DNA from: JAICSD01 sp035637115 | Lineage (GTDB): Bacteria; Acidobacteriota; Vicinamibacteria; Vicinamibacterales; 2-12-FULL-66-21 | DNA length: 64,000 bases | NCBI GenBank assembly: GCA_035637115.1 | Contig: DASPXV010000041.1 | Coordinates: 1-64,000 of the forward strand | Direction of reading: 5' to 3' | Part shown: piece by piece, positions 51,177 through 59,353 of the stretch | Layout of the letters: each line of letters starts with the position of its first letter | Position numbering within the stretch: the first letter of the stretch is position 1 | Program-made: the position numbers and the translations under genes | Notes under the pieces: generated by a model | What the model saw: the letters and a program-made list of their open reading frames with translations, nothing else | Databases searched by the model: none | What the model was told of the DNA's origin: nothing

Positions 51177-52209
51177 GCGCTATCTGAAGTCAGATCACTG
51201 GGATGGTCAGCGGTTCTTCAATCCTTATCGAAAGGCGGATCGGTCGCTGGCGGAGGTATTCCGGTGGATGCGCACCCGCGAGCCGAGTGCGTGGCCGGCT
51301 GACGTAGCGCTGTCGCCGCACGACGCGCCGCCGGCGTCCGTCGCGCCAGGGCAGGTTGCGATCACGTTCATCGGGCACGCGACGTTCCTGCTTCGTACCG
51401 CGACGTCGGTGTTCCTTACCGATCCGGTCTTCACGTCCCACGCCGGCCCGTTCGGCCGGCTCGGCCCGCGGCGCGTTCGTCCGCCTGCGATCGCTCCATC
51501 GGCGCTGCCGCCGGTCGACATGATCCTCGTCAGTCACACCCACTACGACCACCTGCAGCCGTCGTCGCTGCGTCTGTTTCGCCGCGCGTCGTTCGTCGTC
51601 CCGCTCGGCGTCGGGCGCTACCTTCCGCCTGAAGGCGGAAGCTACGAAGCCGCGGAACAGGCACCGTCGCGCGGAAGCCACGCCCCGCGCGAACGTGTAG
51701 CTTCCGGCTTCAGCCGGAAGAATCATGAACTGGACTGGTGGCAAAGCGCTACGATCGGCAACGCCGAGATCACGTGCATGCCGGCGCAGCACTTCTCGGC
51801 GCGCACGCCCTGGGATCGCAACGAAACGCTTTGGTGCGGATTCGTCATCCGCGTGGACGGCGTCACGATCTACTTCGCCGGCGATTCCGGCTACTCGCCG
51901 CAGTTCGCCGAGATCGGCGAACGCTGTCCGGCGATCGACGTCGCGCTGCTCCCCATCGGCGCGTACGAACCACGCTGGTTCATGACGGCGGCGCACATGA
52001 ATCCAGACGAAGCGGTGCGGGCGCACCTCGACCTGCGCGCGCGCACGAGCATCGGCATGCATTTCGGCACGTTCCAGCTCACCGACGAAGCGATAGACGA
52101 GCCGCTTCGCGCGCTCGATCGCGCGCGTGTTGAGCGCGGCGTGACTGCCGACGCGTTTTGTACGCTCGACTTCGGAGAGACGCGCGTTATTTCTGCAGTA
52201 CCGCGCTGA
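51175..52209 (+). CDS. MBL-fold hydrolase (UlaG/NAPE-PLD-like)
   Basis: A 344-residue metallo-beta-lactamase-fold hydrolase. The metal site is H121-T-H123-Y-D125-H126; further ligands are in ITCMPAQHFSAR, YFAGDSGY and MTAAHMNPDEA. The fold and the N-terminal DHWDGQRFFNP segment match NAPE-PLD/UlaG-type enzymes (phosphodiesterases of lipids or lactones). Residues 150-182 are a 99-bp palindromic insertion (see repeat). Start set at GTG 51175, after the MITE; a longer frame through the MITE is rejected. Its 3' end overlaps the convergent aminotransferase. Confidence 0.88.
   Translation: MRYLKSDHWDGQRFFNPYRKADRSLAEVFRWMRTREPSAWPADVALSPHDAPPASVAPGQVAITFIGHATFLLRTATSVFLTDPVFTSHAGPFGRLGPRRVRPPAIAPSALPPVDMILVSHTHYDHLQPSSLRLFRRASFVVPLGVGRYLPPEGGSYEAAEQAPSRGSHAPRERVASGFSRKNHELDWWQSATIGNAEITCMPAQHFSARTPWDRNETLWCGFVIRVDGVTIYFAGDSGYSPQFAEIGERCPAIDVALLPIGAYEPRWFMTAAHMNPDEAVRAHLDLRARTSIGMHFGTFQLTDEAIDEPLRALDRARVERGVTADAFCTLDFGETRVISAVPR
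51622..51720. repeat. 99-bp palindromic element inserted in frame in a CDS
   Basis: Bounded by CTTCCGCCTGAAGGCGGAAG (plus CTAC) at 51622-51645 and GTAG plus CTTCCGGCTTCAGCCGGAAG at 51697-51720, each end itself a hairpin and the two ends inverse to each other. Exactly 33 codons (150-182) of the MBL protein, replacing nothing visible: VGRYL reads directly to NHELDWWQ without it, as in relatives I recall. Like Rickettsia palindromic elements that survive inside genes. Confidence 0.85.
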
Positions 52210-53260
52210 CGCGGGCAAGGCCTTCGCGGACTTTCTCTGTCTCGCCGCCGTAACCCAGGCGGAAGTGAGCCGGCGCTTCGAAGAACCCGCCGGGACCGAG
52301 CGCGGTATGCTGCTCCCGCATGACGCGATCCACGAACGGCGCCGCGTCCGCGACGCCGCGAATCCGCGGGAACACGATCGTCCCGGAGGAGGGCACCCAC
52401 TCGAGCTGCGGATGCGCGGCGAGGAACGCATCCGCAAGCCCCTTGTTGCGCGCGACGATCGCGCGGGCGCGAGCGTAAAGCACGTCGAGCTGCTGGAACG
52501 CCAGCACCGCGAGCCGCTCGGCCACGATCGATCCGGTTCCGTCGACCACATCGCGTGCTCGACGGATGCGGTATGTGATCGTGGGTGACGCGATCGCCCA
52601 GCCTGCGCGAAGCGACGAGAGACCGTATGATTTCGTGAGGCTGCTGGTCGTGATGAACACGTCACCTCGCGCCGCCGCGGCCGGCGATACGTCGGCGGTA
52701 ACGTCCTTGTACACTTCGTCCACGAGCACGTGCGCGCCGGTACGCTCGGCGATCCGGCCGATCTCGTCGAGTGCCGCCGGCTCTGCGGACACACCGGTGG
52801 GGTTGTGCGGTGTCGTGATCACGATAACCTTCGTGCGCGGCGTCAGCGCGGCGCGCACGCGATCCGGATCCAGCGCAAAACCGTTCTCGAACGTGCGCTC
52901 GAACCGCACCGTCCGCGCGCCGAACATCCGCGCCGCACCAAGCAGTGGATCGTAACCGGGCCGCTCGACGAGCACATCGTCCCCCGGCTCGAGCAGCGCT
53001 GCGAACACGAGGAAGTTCGCTCCCGACGTTCCACTGGCCGTCGTCACGCGATCGGGATCGACCTGATAGCGCGCCCCGATCGCTTCCGCCAACGGTCGAT
53101 ATCCGTTGTCATTCGCTCCGGACAACGACAACGCTTCACGAGCGCCGGGAAGGTCCTCGAGCGAGCACGCGAGGATGTTGCTGCCGGCGAGATCGATCTC
53201 GGGGACCGGTCGCGTCTTCGCCCACTCCATGTACGGCGCGTGATAACGCATCGTTGACAT
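52187..53260 (-). CDS. Class I/II PLP aminotransferase
   Basis: A 357-residue fold-type I aminotransferase. Key segments: DNGYRPLAEAIGARY (substrate/dimer region), HNPTGVSAEP, VLVDEVYKDV and the PLP lysine SSLTKSYGLSSLRAGW (near 213). The C-terminal FRLGYGGETEKVREGLAR holds the carboxylate-binding Arg. Substrate (aromatic, Asp or other) not predictable. Start ATG 53260. Overlaps the convergent MBL gene by 23 bp; no operon partner. Confidence 0.9.
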   Translation of the reverse strand: MSTMRYHAPYMEWAKTRPVPEIDLAGSNILACSLEDLPGAREALSLSGANDNGYRPLAEAIGARYQVDPDRVTTASGTSGANFLVFAALLEPGDDVLVERPGYDPLLGAARMFGARTVRFERTFENGFALDPDRVRAALTPRTKVIVITTPHNPTGVSAEPAALDEIGRIAERTGAHVLVDEVYKDVTADVSPAAAARGDVFITTSSLTKSYGLSSLRAGWAIASPTITYRIRRARDVVDGTGSIVAERLAVLAFQQLDVLYARARAIVARNKGLADAFLAAHPQLEWVPSSGTIVFPRIRGVADAAPFVDRVMREQHTALGPGGFFEAPAHFRLGYGGETEKVREGLARVSAVLQK

Positions 53261-53614
53261 GCGGTTGAGTGTACCGCGGCAGCTATCACGATCAACACAG
53301 AGTCACAAAGGTCACAGAGACGCACAGAACATTTCAGCCGCGTCACGAGCGTGTCATGCGGCGAAACAACTGATTAAGCTGGCCGCGGTCGGGCGCCGTC
53401 GCGCGCCGTCCTCCGGCCGGCGACAGGACGGGCGAGAGATCCCAGATACGAACGCCGTGACCATCGCACGTGGCGCTCGTAGCTGGGATCTCTCGGCCCG
53501 TCCAGCCGCGCGAAGCGCGGTGCGTGACGGTGCCTGACCGCGGCCCTCTACCTCCGTGGACTCCGTGCCCTCCGTGGACAAGAGTCAGCTCCGGATTTAA
53601 CGTCTTCGCCGCGT
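53261..53614. repeat. Gene-free stretch with long imperfect inverted repeat
   Basis: A 354-bp gap. CACAGAG-type purine-rich repeats at 53292-53330 resemble those at 26157. Arms at 53426-53456 and 53472-53503 are complementary over about 31 bp with a few mismatches and a 15-bp loop (core GAGAGATCCCAG). AGCCGCGCGAAGCGCGG at 53504-53520 repeats 26211-26227. A run of CTCCGTGG-type units follows at 53551-53580. I see no gene or clear promoter; dispersed non-coding repeats appear to have accumulated here. Confidence 0.7.
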
Positions 53615-54931
53615 TCACGCCTTCGAACGTGCGTACCAGAAGTAGACCGGGATGCCCAACGCGATGAGAAGTGCACCCTTGGCGGCCGCGCCGGGCGCGG
53701 CGCCGATGACGCTGGCGACGACGGCGGCGGCGATGATGACGAACGTGACCTGCACGATCGGATAGCCGGGCGCGCGGAAGGTGTCGGCGGAGCGTTTGGA
53801 CAGCGGCAGCGAGCGGCGGAACGTGAGGACGGTGAGAACGGTCAGCCCGAAGAAGATCCAGTCGGCAAAGACGACGTAGTTCGCGAGCTGTTCGTACGAT
53901 CCTGTCAGCGCGAGGATGCACGACCACACGGATTGCACGATGATCGCGAGTCCCGGCGTGCCGAACCGCGGGTGCAGACGGGCAAGCGCGGGGACGAAGA
54001 GGCGATCCGCGGCCATCGCGTAGTACACGCGCGTCGGCGCGAGGATCGCGAGATCCAGGAAACCAAACGTCGAGATGGCGATCGCGCTGCTGATGAAGAT
54101 GTCGCCGGCGGCGCCGAACATCCGCCGCGCGGCATCCGCCGCTGGGGCCGACGTCGCCGCGAGCCCATTGAGTCCCATCGCGCGCAGGAAGACGATGTTG
54201 ACGGTGACGTAGATAACGACCACGGCGAGCGTTCCCGCGAGCAGCGACAGCGGCAGATTGCGTTTCGGGTTCTCGATTTCCTCGCCGATGTAGTTGGCGT
54301 TCTGCCAGCCGCCGTAGGTGAAGAGGATCGGCACCATGGCGGCGCCGAACGCGACGATCGTTGCGGCGGGCGCGGCCACGACGGTGCGCGTTTCACTCCA
54401 CCAGCCGGCGTGCGTTCCGGCAAAGACAGCAGCGCCGATCAGCACTGCCAGCGCCACCACTTTCAGCACCACCAGCACGTTGAGCACGCGGCTGCCGGGC
54501 TTCACGCCGAGATAATTCACGACCGACAAAATGGCGATTGCGGAGATCGCAAGCGGCACGCGCGCCGCGTCCGGCGCGCCGACGAGATGCAGCGCGTAAG
54601 TGGCGAACGTGATTGCAACGGCCGCGATCGCGCCGCTCTCGATGACCAGCAGCAGCGCCCAGCCGTAGAGAAAACCAGCGAGCGGGTGCAGCCCGTCGCG
54701 CAGATAGACGTACTGGCCGCCCGCCTTCGGAAAGACCGCGCCGAGCTCCGCGTACGAAAACGCGCCGGCCAGCGCGATCGCGCCGCCGGCAACCCACGCG
54801 CCAAGCACGAGCAGCGGCGTGTCGAGCCGCTGCGCGACGATGTAAGGAGTGACGAAGATGCCCGCGCCGATGATCCCTCCGATCACCACCATCGTGGCGT
54901 CGAACGGCCCGAGCGCCCGCTTGAATGACAC
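53615..54931 (-). CDS. APC-family amino-acid permease
   Basis: A 438-residue permease with 12 predicted TM segments. The first helix contains the APC substrate motif IGGIIGAGIFVTPY; SYAELGAVFPKAGGQYVYL follows in TM2-3, and helix 6/8 parts include AAMVPILFTYGGWQNANYIGEEI. This pattern fits amino-acid/polyamine antiporters such as the serine/threonine or LAT-like exchangers. Substrate unknown. Start GTG 54931. Upstream lies a tract of 14-bp repeats and a pseudogene on the same strand. Confidence 0.9.
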   Translation of the reverse strand: MSFKRALGPFDATMVVIGGIIGAGIFVTPYIVAQRLDTPLLVLGAWVAGGAIALAGAFSYAELGAVFPKAGGQYVYLRDGLHPLAGFLYGWALLLVIESGAIAAVAITFATYALHLVGAPDAARVPLAISAIAILSVVNYLGVKPGSRVLNVLVVLKVVALAVLIGAAVFAGTHAGWWSETRTVVAAPAATIVAFGAAMVPILFTYGGWQNANYIGEEIENPKRNLPLSLLAGTLAVVVIYVTVNIVFLRAMGLNGLAATSAPAADAARRMFGAAGDIFISSAIAISTFGFLDLAILAPTRVYYAMAADRLFVPALARLHPRFGTPGLAIIVQSVWSCILALTGSYEQLANYVVFADWIFFGLTVLTVLTFRRSLPLSKRSADTFRAPGYPIVQVTFVIIAAAVVASVIGAAPGAAAKGALLIALGIPVYFWYARSKA

Positions 54932-54942
54932 GGGCGGCGTCA

Positions 54943-55003
54943 GTCGGCAGTCGCCAGTTGCCAGTAAACGGTCTGCGAACTGCAGACTGCGAACTGCAGA
55001 CTA
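54943..55003. repeat. Short direct repeats (CTGCGAACTGCAGA, 14-bp period)
   Basis: CTGCGAACTGCAGA occurs at 54973 and 54987, preceded by CAGTCGGCAGTCGCCAGTTGCC. This CAGTC/CTGCAG repeat tract replaces the expected continuation of the TldD-like pseudogene and supplies its TAG stop region. Confidence 0.75.
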
Positions 55004-55443
55004 CGCATACGCTGCGCCGACCATCATCTTCTTGATGCGGCAGACGGCCACGCTCTTGCGGACCATTTCCGCGCGTTCGCCGGGGCCGAAGTTCACCATG
55101 GGCGGAAGCGCGGCGTCGACGCGGATGTACTCCTGCGGCCTTTCACCAGCGGCGGCAGATTCGGGTTGTCCCGCGCCGCCTTTGCCGCTTCAGTTGCCTC
55201 GTCCACCATCCCCTTGAGCGAGGCGTCATCGAACTCGCGCGTCGACGCCGATCCAGCTTTGTTGCCGAGCCGCACGTTGACCGAGAGCTGCTGGTCGAGC
55301 TGAACCAGATTGACGGTTATCGTTGAATTCGCCCACCGCGTCCCTGACCTTTCGCGGCCGTTGAACTCCACTTCGACGGCGTCCGCCTTGGCCATGTTCA
55401 GGAGCTTGTCGGTGAGCGCCTTGACCTCTTCTCTCGAGTACAT
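55001..55443 (-). pseudogene. TldD/PmbA-family N-terminal fragment (frameshifted)
   Basis: The first 103 residues (ATG 55443; YSREEVKALTDKLLNMAKADAVEVEF to NPNLPPLVKG) match the N-terminus of TldD/PmbA metalloproteases, which process peptide modifications and toxins. At GGCCG one C appears lost. Shifting one frame restores GPQEYIRVDAALPPM and GERAEMVRKSVAVCRIKKMM, the next part of the family pattern, up to a TAG at 55001-55003. The remainder, including the catalytic C-terminal domain, is missing and replaced by 14-bp repeats. A dead remnant of perhaps one third of a gene. Confidence 0.82.
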
Positions 55444-55508
55444 GGCGCGGGATTATATCCGCACGCACCCGGGGAGCGTCTTGCTGCACATCGCGGCCGG
55501 AGGTGTTG

Positions 55509-55894
55509 ATGGAAAACACTCAGCTGGAACGGATGACCGCGGGCGTGCCGAAAGCGATCGACGCGCGGGCGCACGCGGTGCTCGACTACGCGACGGCGGG
55601 GACCTTTCTCACCGCGGGTCTGGCGATGCGGCGGCGCAACCCGACCGCGTCGACGTTTGCGTTCGTAAACGGGATGGCGGTGCTCGGCACGTCAATGATG
55701 ACGGACTATCCCGAGGAGTCTGGCGTGTCATCAGTTTCAGAACGCATGGATTGATCGACGTCATGCAGGCGGCGATGGCGGCCGCCGGCCCGGCGCTGCT
55801 CGGCTTTGCGGGCGAGCCCGAAGGACAGTTCTTCCACGGGCAGGCCGCGCTCGAAGCGGGCGTCCTCGCCGCAACGGACTTCAGTGGCCGGTAG
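55509..55894 (+). pseudogene. Small conserved protein, frameshifted
   Basis: ATG 55509 opens MENTQLERMTAGVPKAIDARAHAVLDY, with a weak TM-like segment (FAFVNGMAVLGTSMM), and the frame stops early at 55752-55754. After TDYP a one-base shift (a G seems lost in CCCGAGG) restores GGVWRVISFRTHGLIDVMQAA to LLGFAGEPEGQFFHGQAALEAGVLAATDFS and a TAG at 55894, giving a joined protein of about 128 residues. Family unnamed. The joint reading looks like one conserved protein, so either a pseudogene or a sequencing indel. Confidence 0.7.
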
Positions 55895-56150
55895 TCGTCG
55901 GCGGCTCGGGCGGATGGGGAGGGCGCTCCGCGTCAGTGCGCGGAGTGTCCTTGTAGTCCGTCGGCAGAATGGGCCGGCCGCCGGAAGGCAGGTCCTCGCG
56001 GTCGACCGCATCCATCCCGATCGCCGTTCTCGCGGCACGGAAAGAGCCGCCGGGAATCAGCCGCGGATCCGCCGCCTGCGGCTCCGCTGTGACTTTCTCC
56101 GCCCCTGGAGGCACGCCCTTACCGCCGTCTGACTCCTTGTCATCGCTCAT
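55881..56150 (-). CDS. Small disordered protein, 89 aa
   Basis: An 89-residue hydrophilic, Pro/Asp/Arg-rich protein starting MSDDKESDGGKGVPPG, with no predicted fold, signal or membrane segment. I do not recognise it. Its start at ATG 56150 is 44 bp divergent from pruA. Its 3' end overlaps the frameshifted gene's last codons. Weakly supported; the composition could be a by-product of GC-rich sequence, but the open frame uses normal codons and a defined start. Confidence 0.45.
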   Translation of the reverse strand: MSDDKESDGGKGVPPGAEKVTAEPQAADPRLIPGGSFRAARTAIGMDAVDREDLPSGGRPILPTDYKDTPRTDAERPPHPPEPPTTTGH

Positions 56151-56194
56151 GCGGACAGGGAATGCAAGCCGGCTGCCCGGAGTACAATCACTGA

Positions 56195-57907
56195 ATGTCC
56201 ACACACGCTCCGACCTCCCCAGCCGAAAAACATTCGACCGCGATGGCGCCGCCGTCCGGGCATGGCGTCACGCTCAACGCGGCATTCGCCGGCGTTCGGC
56301 GAGTTCCTGAGCCGGTCAACGAGCCCAACCACACCTACGCCCCCGGCACGCCACAGCGCGCGGAGCTGAAGGCGCGTTTGAAATCGATGGCGGCCGAGAA
56401 GATCGAAATTCCGTTGATCATCGGCGGACGCGAGATCCACACCGGCAGAATCGAGCATTCGGTGATGCCGCACGATCACGCGCACGTGCTCGCCGATTAC
56501 CATCTCGCCGGTCCCGAGCAGATCCAGCAGGCCATCGCCGCCACCGCGGCCGCGCGCCGCGAGTGGGCCGCATGGCCATGGGAGGACCGCGCCGCCGTGC
56601 TGCTGCGCGCCGCGGAATTGCTGTCCACCTCCTGGCGTTCGACGGTGAACGCCGCGACGATGCTCGGGCAGTCGAAGACGGCGTTTCAGTCCGAGATCGA
56701 TGCCGCCTCGGAAATGATCGACTTCTGGCGCTTCAACGCGTACTTCGCGCAGGAGCTCTATAACGAGCAGCCGATCAGCGGTCCCGGCGTCTGGAACCAG
56801 ATGGAGTACCGCGCGCTCGAGGGCTTCATCTACGCCGTGTCGCCGTTCAACTTCACGGCCATTGGCGGCAACCTCACGACGGCGCCGGCGCTGCTTGGCA
56901 ACACGGTTATCTGGAAACCTGCATCCTCGGCGATGCTGAGCGCCTACTACACCTATAAGGTGCTCGAGGCCGCGGGTCTGCCGCCCGGTGTGATCAATTT
57001 CCTGCCCGGAAACTCGGTCGAGATCACGAACGCGCTGCTCGACTCGCCGGATTTCGCGGGCATTCATTTCACCGGCAGCACCGCCGTCTTCAACAGCATG
57101 TGGAAGAAGGTCGGCGAGAACATGGGGCGCTACCGGACGTACCCGCGTCTCGTCGGCGAGACGGGCGGCAAGGACTTCATCGTCGCGCATCCGTCGGCGG
57201 ATCCAATGGAAGTCGCGGTCGCGATGGCGCGCGGCGGTTTCGAGTACCAGGGTCAGAAGTGCTCGGCGGCGAGCCGCGTCTACATCCCGCAGACGCTGTG
57301 GAACGAGGTCCGCGATCGCACGATCGCGATGATGAAAGAGTTCAAGGTCGGCGACGTCCGCGATTTCCGCAACTTCATGGGCGCGGTGATCGACAAGAAG
57401 GCGTTCACGAAGATCAGCGAGTACCTGGAAGACGCGAAGAAGAACGCGAAGGTCCTGCAGGGCGGCGGTGCGAAGGGAGACGCGGGCTACTTCATCGAAC
57501 CGACGCTCATCGAGACGCAGGATCCGGGCTACCGCCTGCTGTGCGAAGAGATCTTCGGACCGGTGCTGACCGCGTACGTCTATCCCGACGGCCAGTGGGA
57601 AGAGACGCTCGACATCATCGACAAGACCTCGCCGTACGCGCTCACGGGCGCGGTTTTCGCGCGGGATCGCGGCGCAATCCGCCAGGCCGCATCGGCGCTG
57701 CGCAATGCGGCGGGGAACTTCTACATCAATGACAAGCCGACGGGCGCGGTGGTGGGGCAGCAGCCCTTCGGCGGCGCGCGGGGCTCGGGAACAAACGACA
57801 AGGCGGGCTCGAAGCTGAACCTCGTGCGGTGGGCGAGCGCGCGCACCGTCAAGGAGACTCTCGCGCCGCCGCGCGACTACAAGTATCCGTTCATGGCCGA
57901 GGAATAG
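56195..57907 (+). CDS. pruA: Delta-1-pyrroline-5-carboxylate (glutamate-semialdehyde) dehydrogenase
   Basis: A 570-residue aldehyde dehydrogenase. After a 25-residue variable N-terminus, the family motifs follow: FNFTAIGGNLTTAPALLGNTVIWKPA (NAD site), VGETGGKDF (about 320, base Glu) and the catalytic Cys in YQGQKCSAASR (about residue 355). PruA oxidises glutamate 5-semialdehyde to glutamate, the second step of proline breakdown. Sequence is of the single-domain type, not the PutA fusion; no proline dehydrogenase gene is near. Start ATG 56195. Overlaps the convergent thuA-like gene by 17 bp. Confidence 0.94.
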   Translation: MSTHAPTSPAEKHSTAMAPPSGHGVTLNAAFAGVRRVPEPVNEPNHTYAPGTPQRAELKARLKSMAAEKIEIPLIIGGREIHTGRIEHSVMPHDHAHVLADYHLAGPEQIQQAIAATAAARREWAAWPWEDRAAVLLRAAELLSTSWRSTVNAATMLGQSKTAFQSEIDAASEMIDFWRFNAYFAQELYNEQPISGPGVWNQMEYRALEGFIYAVSPFNFTAIGGNLTTAPALLGNTVIWKPASSAMLSAYYTYKVLEAAGLPPGVINFLPGNSVEITNALLDSPDFAGIHFTGSTAVFNSMWKKVGENMGRYRTYPRLVGETGGKDFIVAHPSADPMEVAVAMARGGFEYQGQKCSAASRVYIPQTLWNEVRDRTIAMMKEFKVGDVRDFRNFMGAVIDKKAFTKISEYLEDAKKNAKVLQGGGAKGDAGYFIEPTLIETQDPGYRLLCEEIFGPVLTAYVYPDGQWEETLDIIDKTSPYALTGAVFARDRGAIRQAASALRNAAGNFYINDKPTGAVVGQQPFGGARGSGTNDKAGSKLNLVRWASARTVKETLAPPRDYKYPFMAEE

Positions 57908-58910
57908 GCGTATCGTCCGCCTTTAGATCCCCCAGGGCGTACTGGATTCCGGCGAGCAGGTGCTCGAGCATCGCGCGGTTCGCGTAGATGCTCTCGTCGT
58001 GTCCGTGCGCCTCGTAGAACAACCGTCCGTTGCCCTCGCGCCGGATCCAGCTCAGGGCGTAGTCGTGATCCGGCCGCGGGTCCCGCTCCTTCGCCTTGTC
58101 GGCATCGCTCATCTTGTCGTAATTCACGCTCGTCAGCACGCGGACGTTGTCGCGCGAAAACGAGTTGTTCGCGAATACGTACGTCTCATCGTGGATGTCG
58201 AACTCGGCGCCGTGAAACATCGCGGTCAGCGGGCTCTTTGGATCGTCGATCTTGACCGTGATGAGCTGCGGATTGTTCCAGTGGAATTTGAAGTAGCCAC
58301 CGATCATCTTGTTGAACTCCGGCCACAGCGGATCGCCGGCAGACGCCATCGGCGACGCGCACTGGTTGCCGTGGTACGAATCGCTGGCCGCGTGGATCCC
58401 CGCGATGCCTTTGCCGCCACGAATCAACGCGAGCAGCGCGGCACGGCGTGAGGCGGTGGCCTGCGCATCGTTCGGATCGTCGAGGAAACATCCCGTCGTG
58501 TTGTCCAGGAAGACGAGATCGTACTGGCGCAGGTTTTCCGTGTTGATATCTGCGGCGTCGTACGTCGTCGTCGCGGTCCACGCTCCGGTCTTCGTGCCCA
58601 GCGCCTCGATCGTTTTTGCGGCGAGCGGAATGGACGAATGGACGTAGCCCGCGGCGCGGGCGAGCACGAGCACTTTGCGCGGCTTTTGCGGTTTCGCGGG
58701 AGCCTTCTCGGGGAGCGCCGCCATCATCCGGTCGACATCCGGCTGGCACGCCGTGCGTGGATTGCTGCTGCGGCCGCCGCAGGTCGGCTGCGTCGGAACC
58801 TGGGCCGGCGGTTGCGGCGGCGGCTGGCCGGGCGGCTGCACCGGGAGCTGGTGCGCGAGCAGCGGAGTCACGGTCAGAGCCAACACGAACACGGCGAATC
58901 TGGATCGCAT
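57891..58910 (-). CDS. ThuA-like secreted protein
   Basis: A 339-residue protein with a signal peptide (1-20) and a Pro/Gln-rich linker (about 22-42). The ThuA fold follows from about 78 (KVLVLARAAGYVHSSIPLAAKTIEAL), with GIAGIHAASDSYHG and HDYALSWIRREGNGRLFYEAHGHDESIYA segments. ThuA-type proteins belong to the class-I glutamine amidotransferase-like fold and take part in trehalose/sugar utilisation in rhizobia, or act as glycosyl hydrolase partners; many acidobacterial copies are secreted. Start ATG 58910. Divergent from padR. Confidence 0.88.
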   Translation of the reverse strand: MRSRFAVFVLALTVTPLLAHQLPVQPPGQPPPQPPAQVPTQPTCGGRSSNPRTACQPDVDRMMAALPEKAPAKPQKPRKVLVLARAAGYVHSSIPLAAKTIEALGTKTGAWTATTTYDAADINTENLRQYDLVFLDNTTGCFLDDPNDAQATASRRAALLALIRGGKGIAGIHAASDSYHGNQCASPMASAGDPLWPEFNKMIGGYFKFHWNNPQLITVKIDDPKSPLTAMFHGAEFDIHDETYVFANNSFSRDNVRVLTSVNYDKMSDADKAKERDPRPDHDYALSWIRREGNGRLFYEAHGHDESIYANRAMLEHLLAGIQYALGDLKADDTPIPRP

Positions 58911-58958
58911 GCGACCTCCTCGGGTTTCCTAGCGTATATCGGTTTTTCCTCATGTCTT

Positions 58959-58987
58959 TTGACAATGCGACTCCACAAGATTATCTT
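58959..58987 (+). promoter_or_regulatory. Promoter of padR-permease operon
   Basis: A perfect -35 TTGACA (58959-58964), 17-bp spacer and TATCTT (58982-58987) precede the PadR ATG (58995) by only 7 nt, so the transcript would be leaderless or nearly so. Confidence 0.75.
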
Positions 58988-58994
58988 CTGGAGC

Positions 58995-59348
58995 ATGCCG
59001 AGACGCGGACGGCCGCCGATCGAAGGGGACATGCTGCAGGGCACGCTCGATGTCCTTGTGTTGAAGACGCTCGCCCTCGGGCCCGCGCACGGGCACACCG
59101 TCGCGCATGCCATCGAGCATCGTTCAGAAGATGTTCTTCAGGTCGAGCACGGGTCGCTCTACCCGGCGCTGCACCGCCTCGAGGATCGCGGCTGGATCGC
59201 GTCGTTCTGGGGCACCTCGGAAAAGAACCGCCGCGCCCGCTACTACCGCCTGACGCCGAAAGGGCGCAAGCAGCTCGAGGCGCAGACCAACCGCTGGGAT
59301 GCGATCGTCCGCGCGGTAAACCGGATCCTGCGTCCCGCGTCCGAGTAG
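58995..59348 (+). CDS. PadR-family transcriptional regulator
   Basis: A 117-residue winged-helix repressor. The N-terminal PadR domain (MLQGTLDVLVLKTLALGPAHGHTVAHAIE, EHGSLYPALHRLEDRGWIASFWG) is followed by RRARYYRLTPKGRKQLEAQ, the classic wing and dimer helix. PadR proteins bind their own promoter and are released by ligands. It lies 5 bp upstream of the ADOP permease gene, a pairing almost diagnostic for Acidobacteriota, so it probably controls that permease. A leaderless promoter is visible just upstream. Confidence 0.96.
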   Translation: MPRRGRPPIEGDMLQGTLDVLVLKTLALGPAHGHTVAHAIEHRSEDVLQVEHGSLYPALHRLEDRGWIASFWGTSEKNRRARYYRLTPKGRKQLEAQTNRWDAIVRAVNRILRPASE

Positions 59349-59353
59349 CCGCC

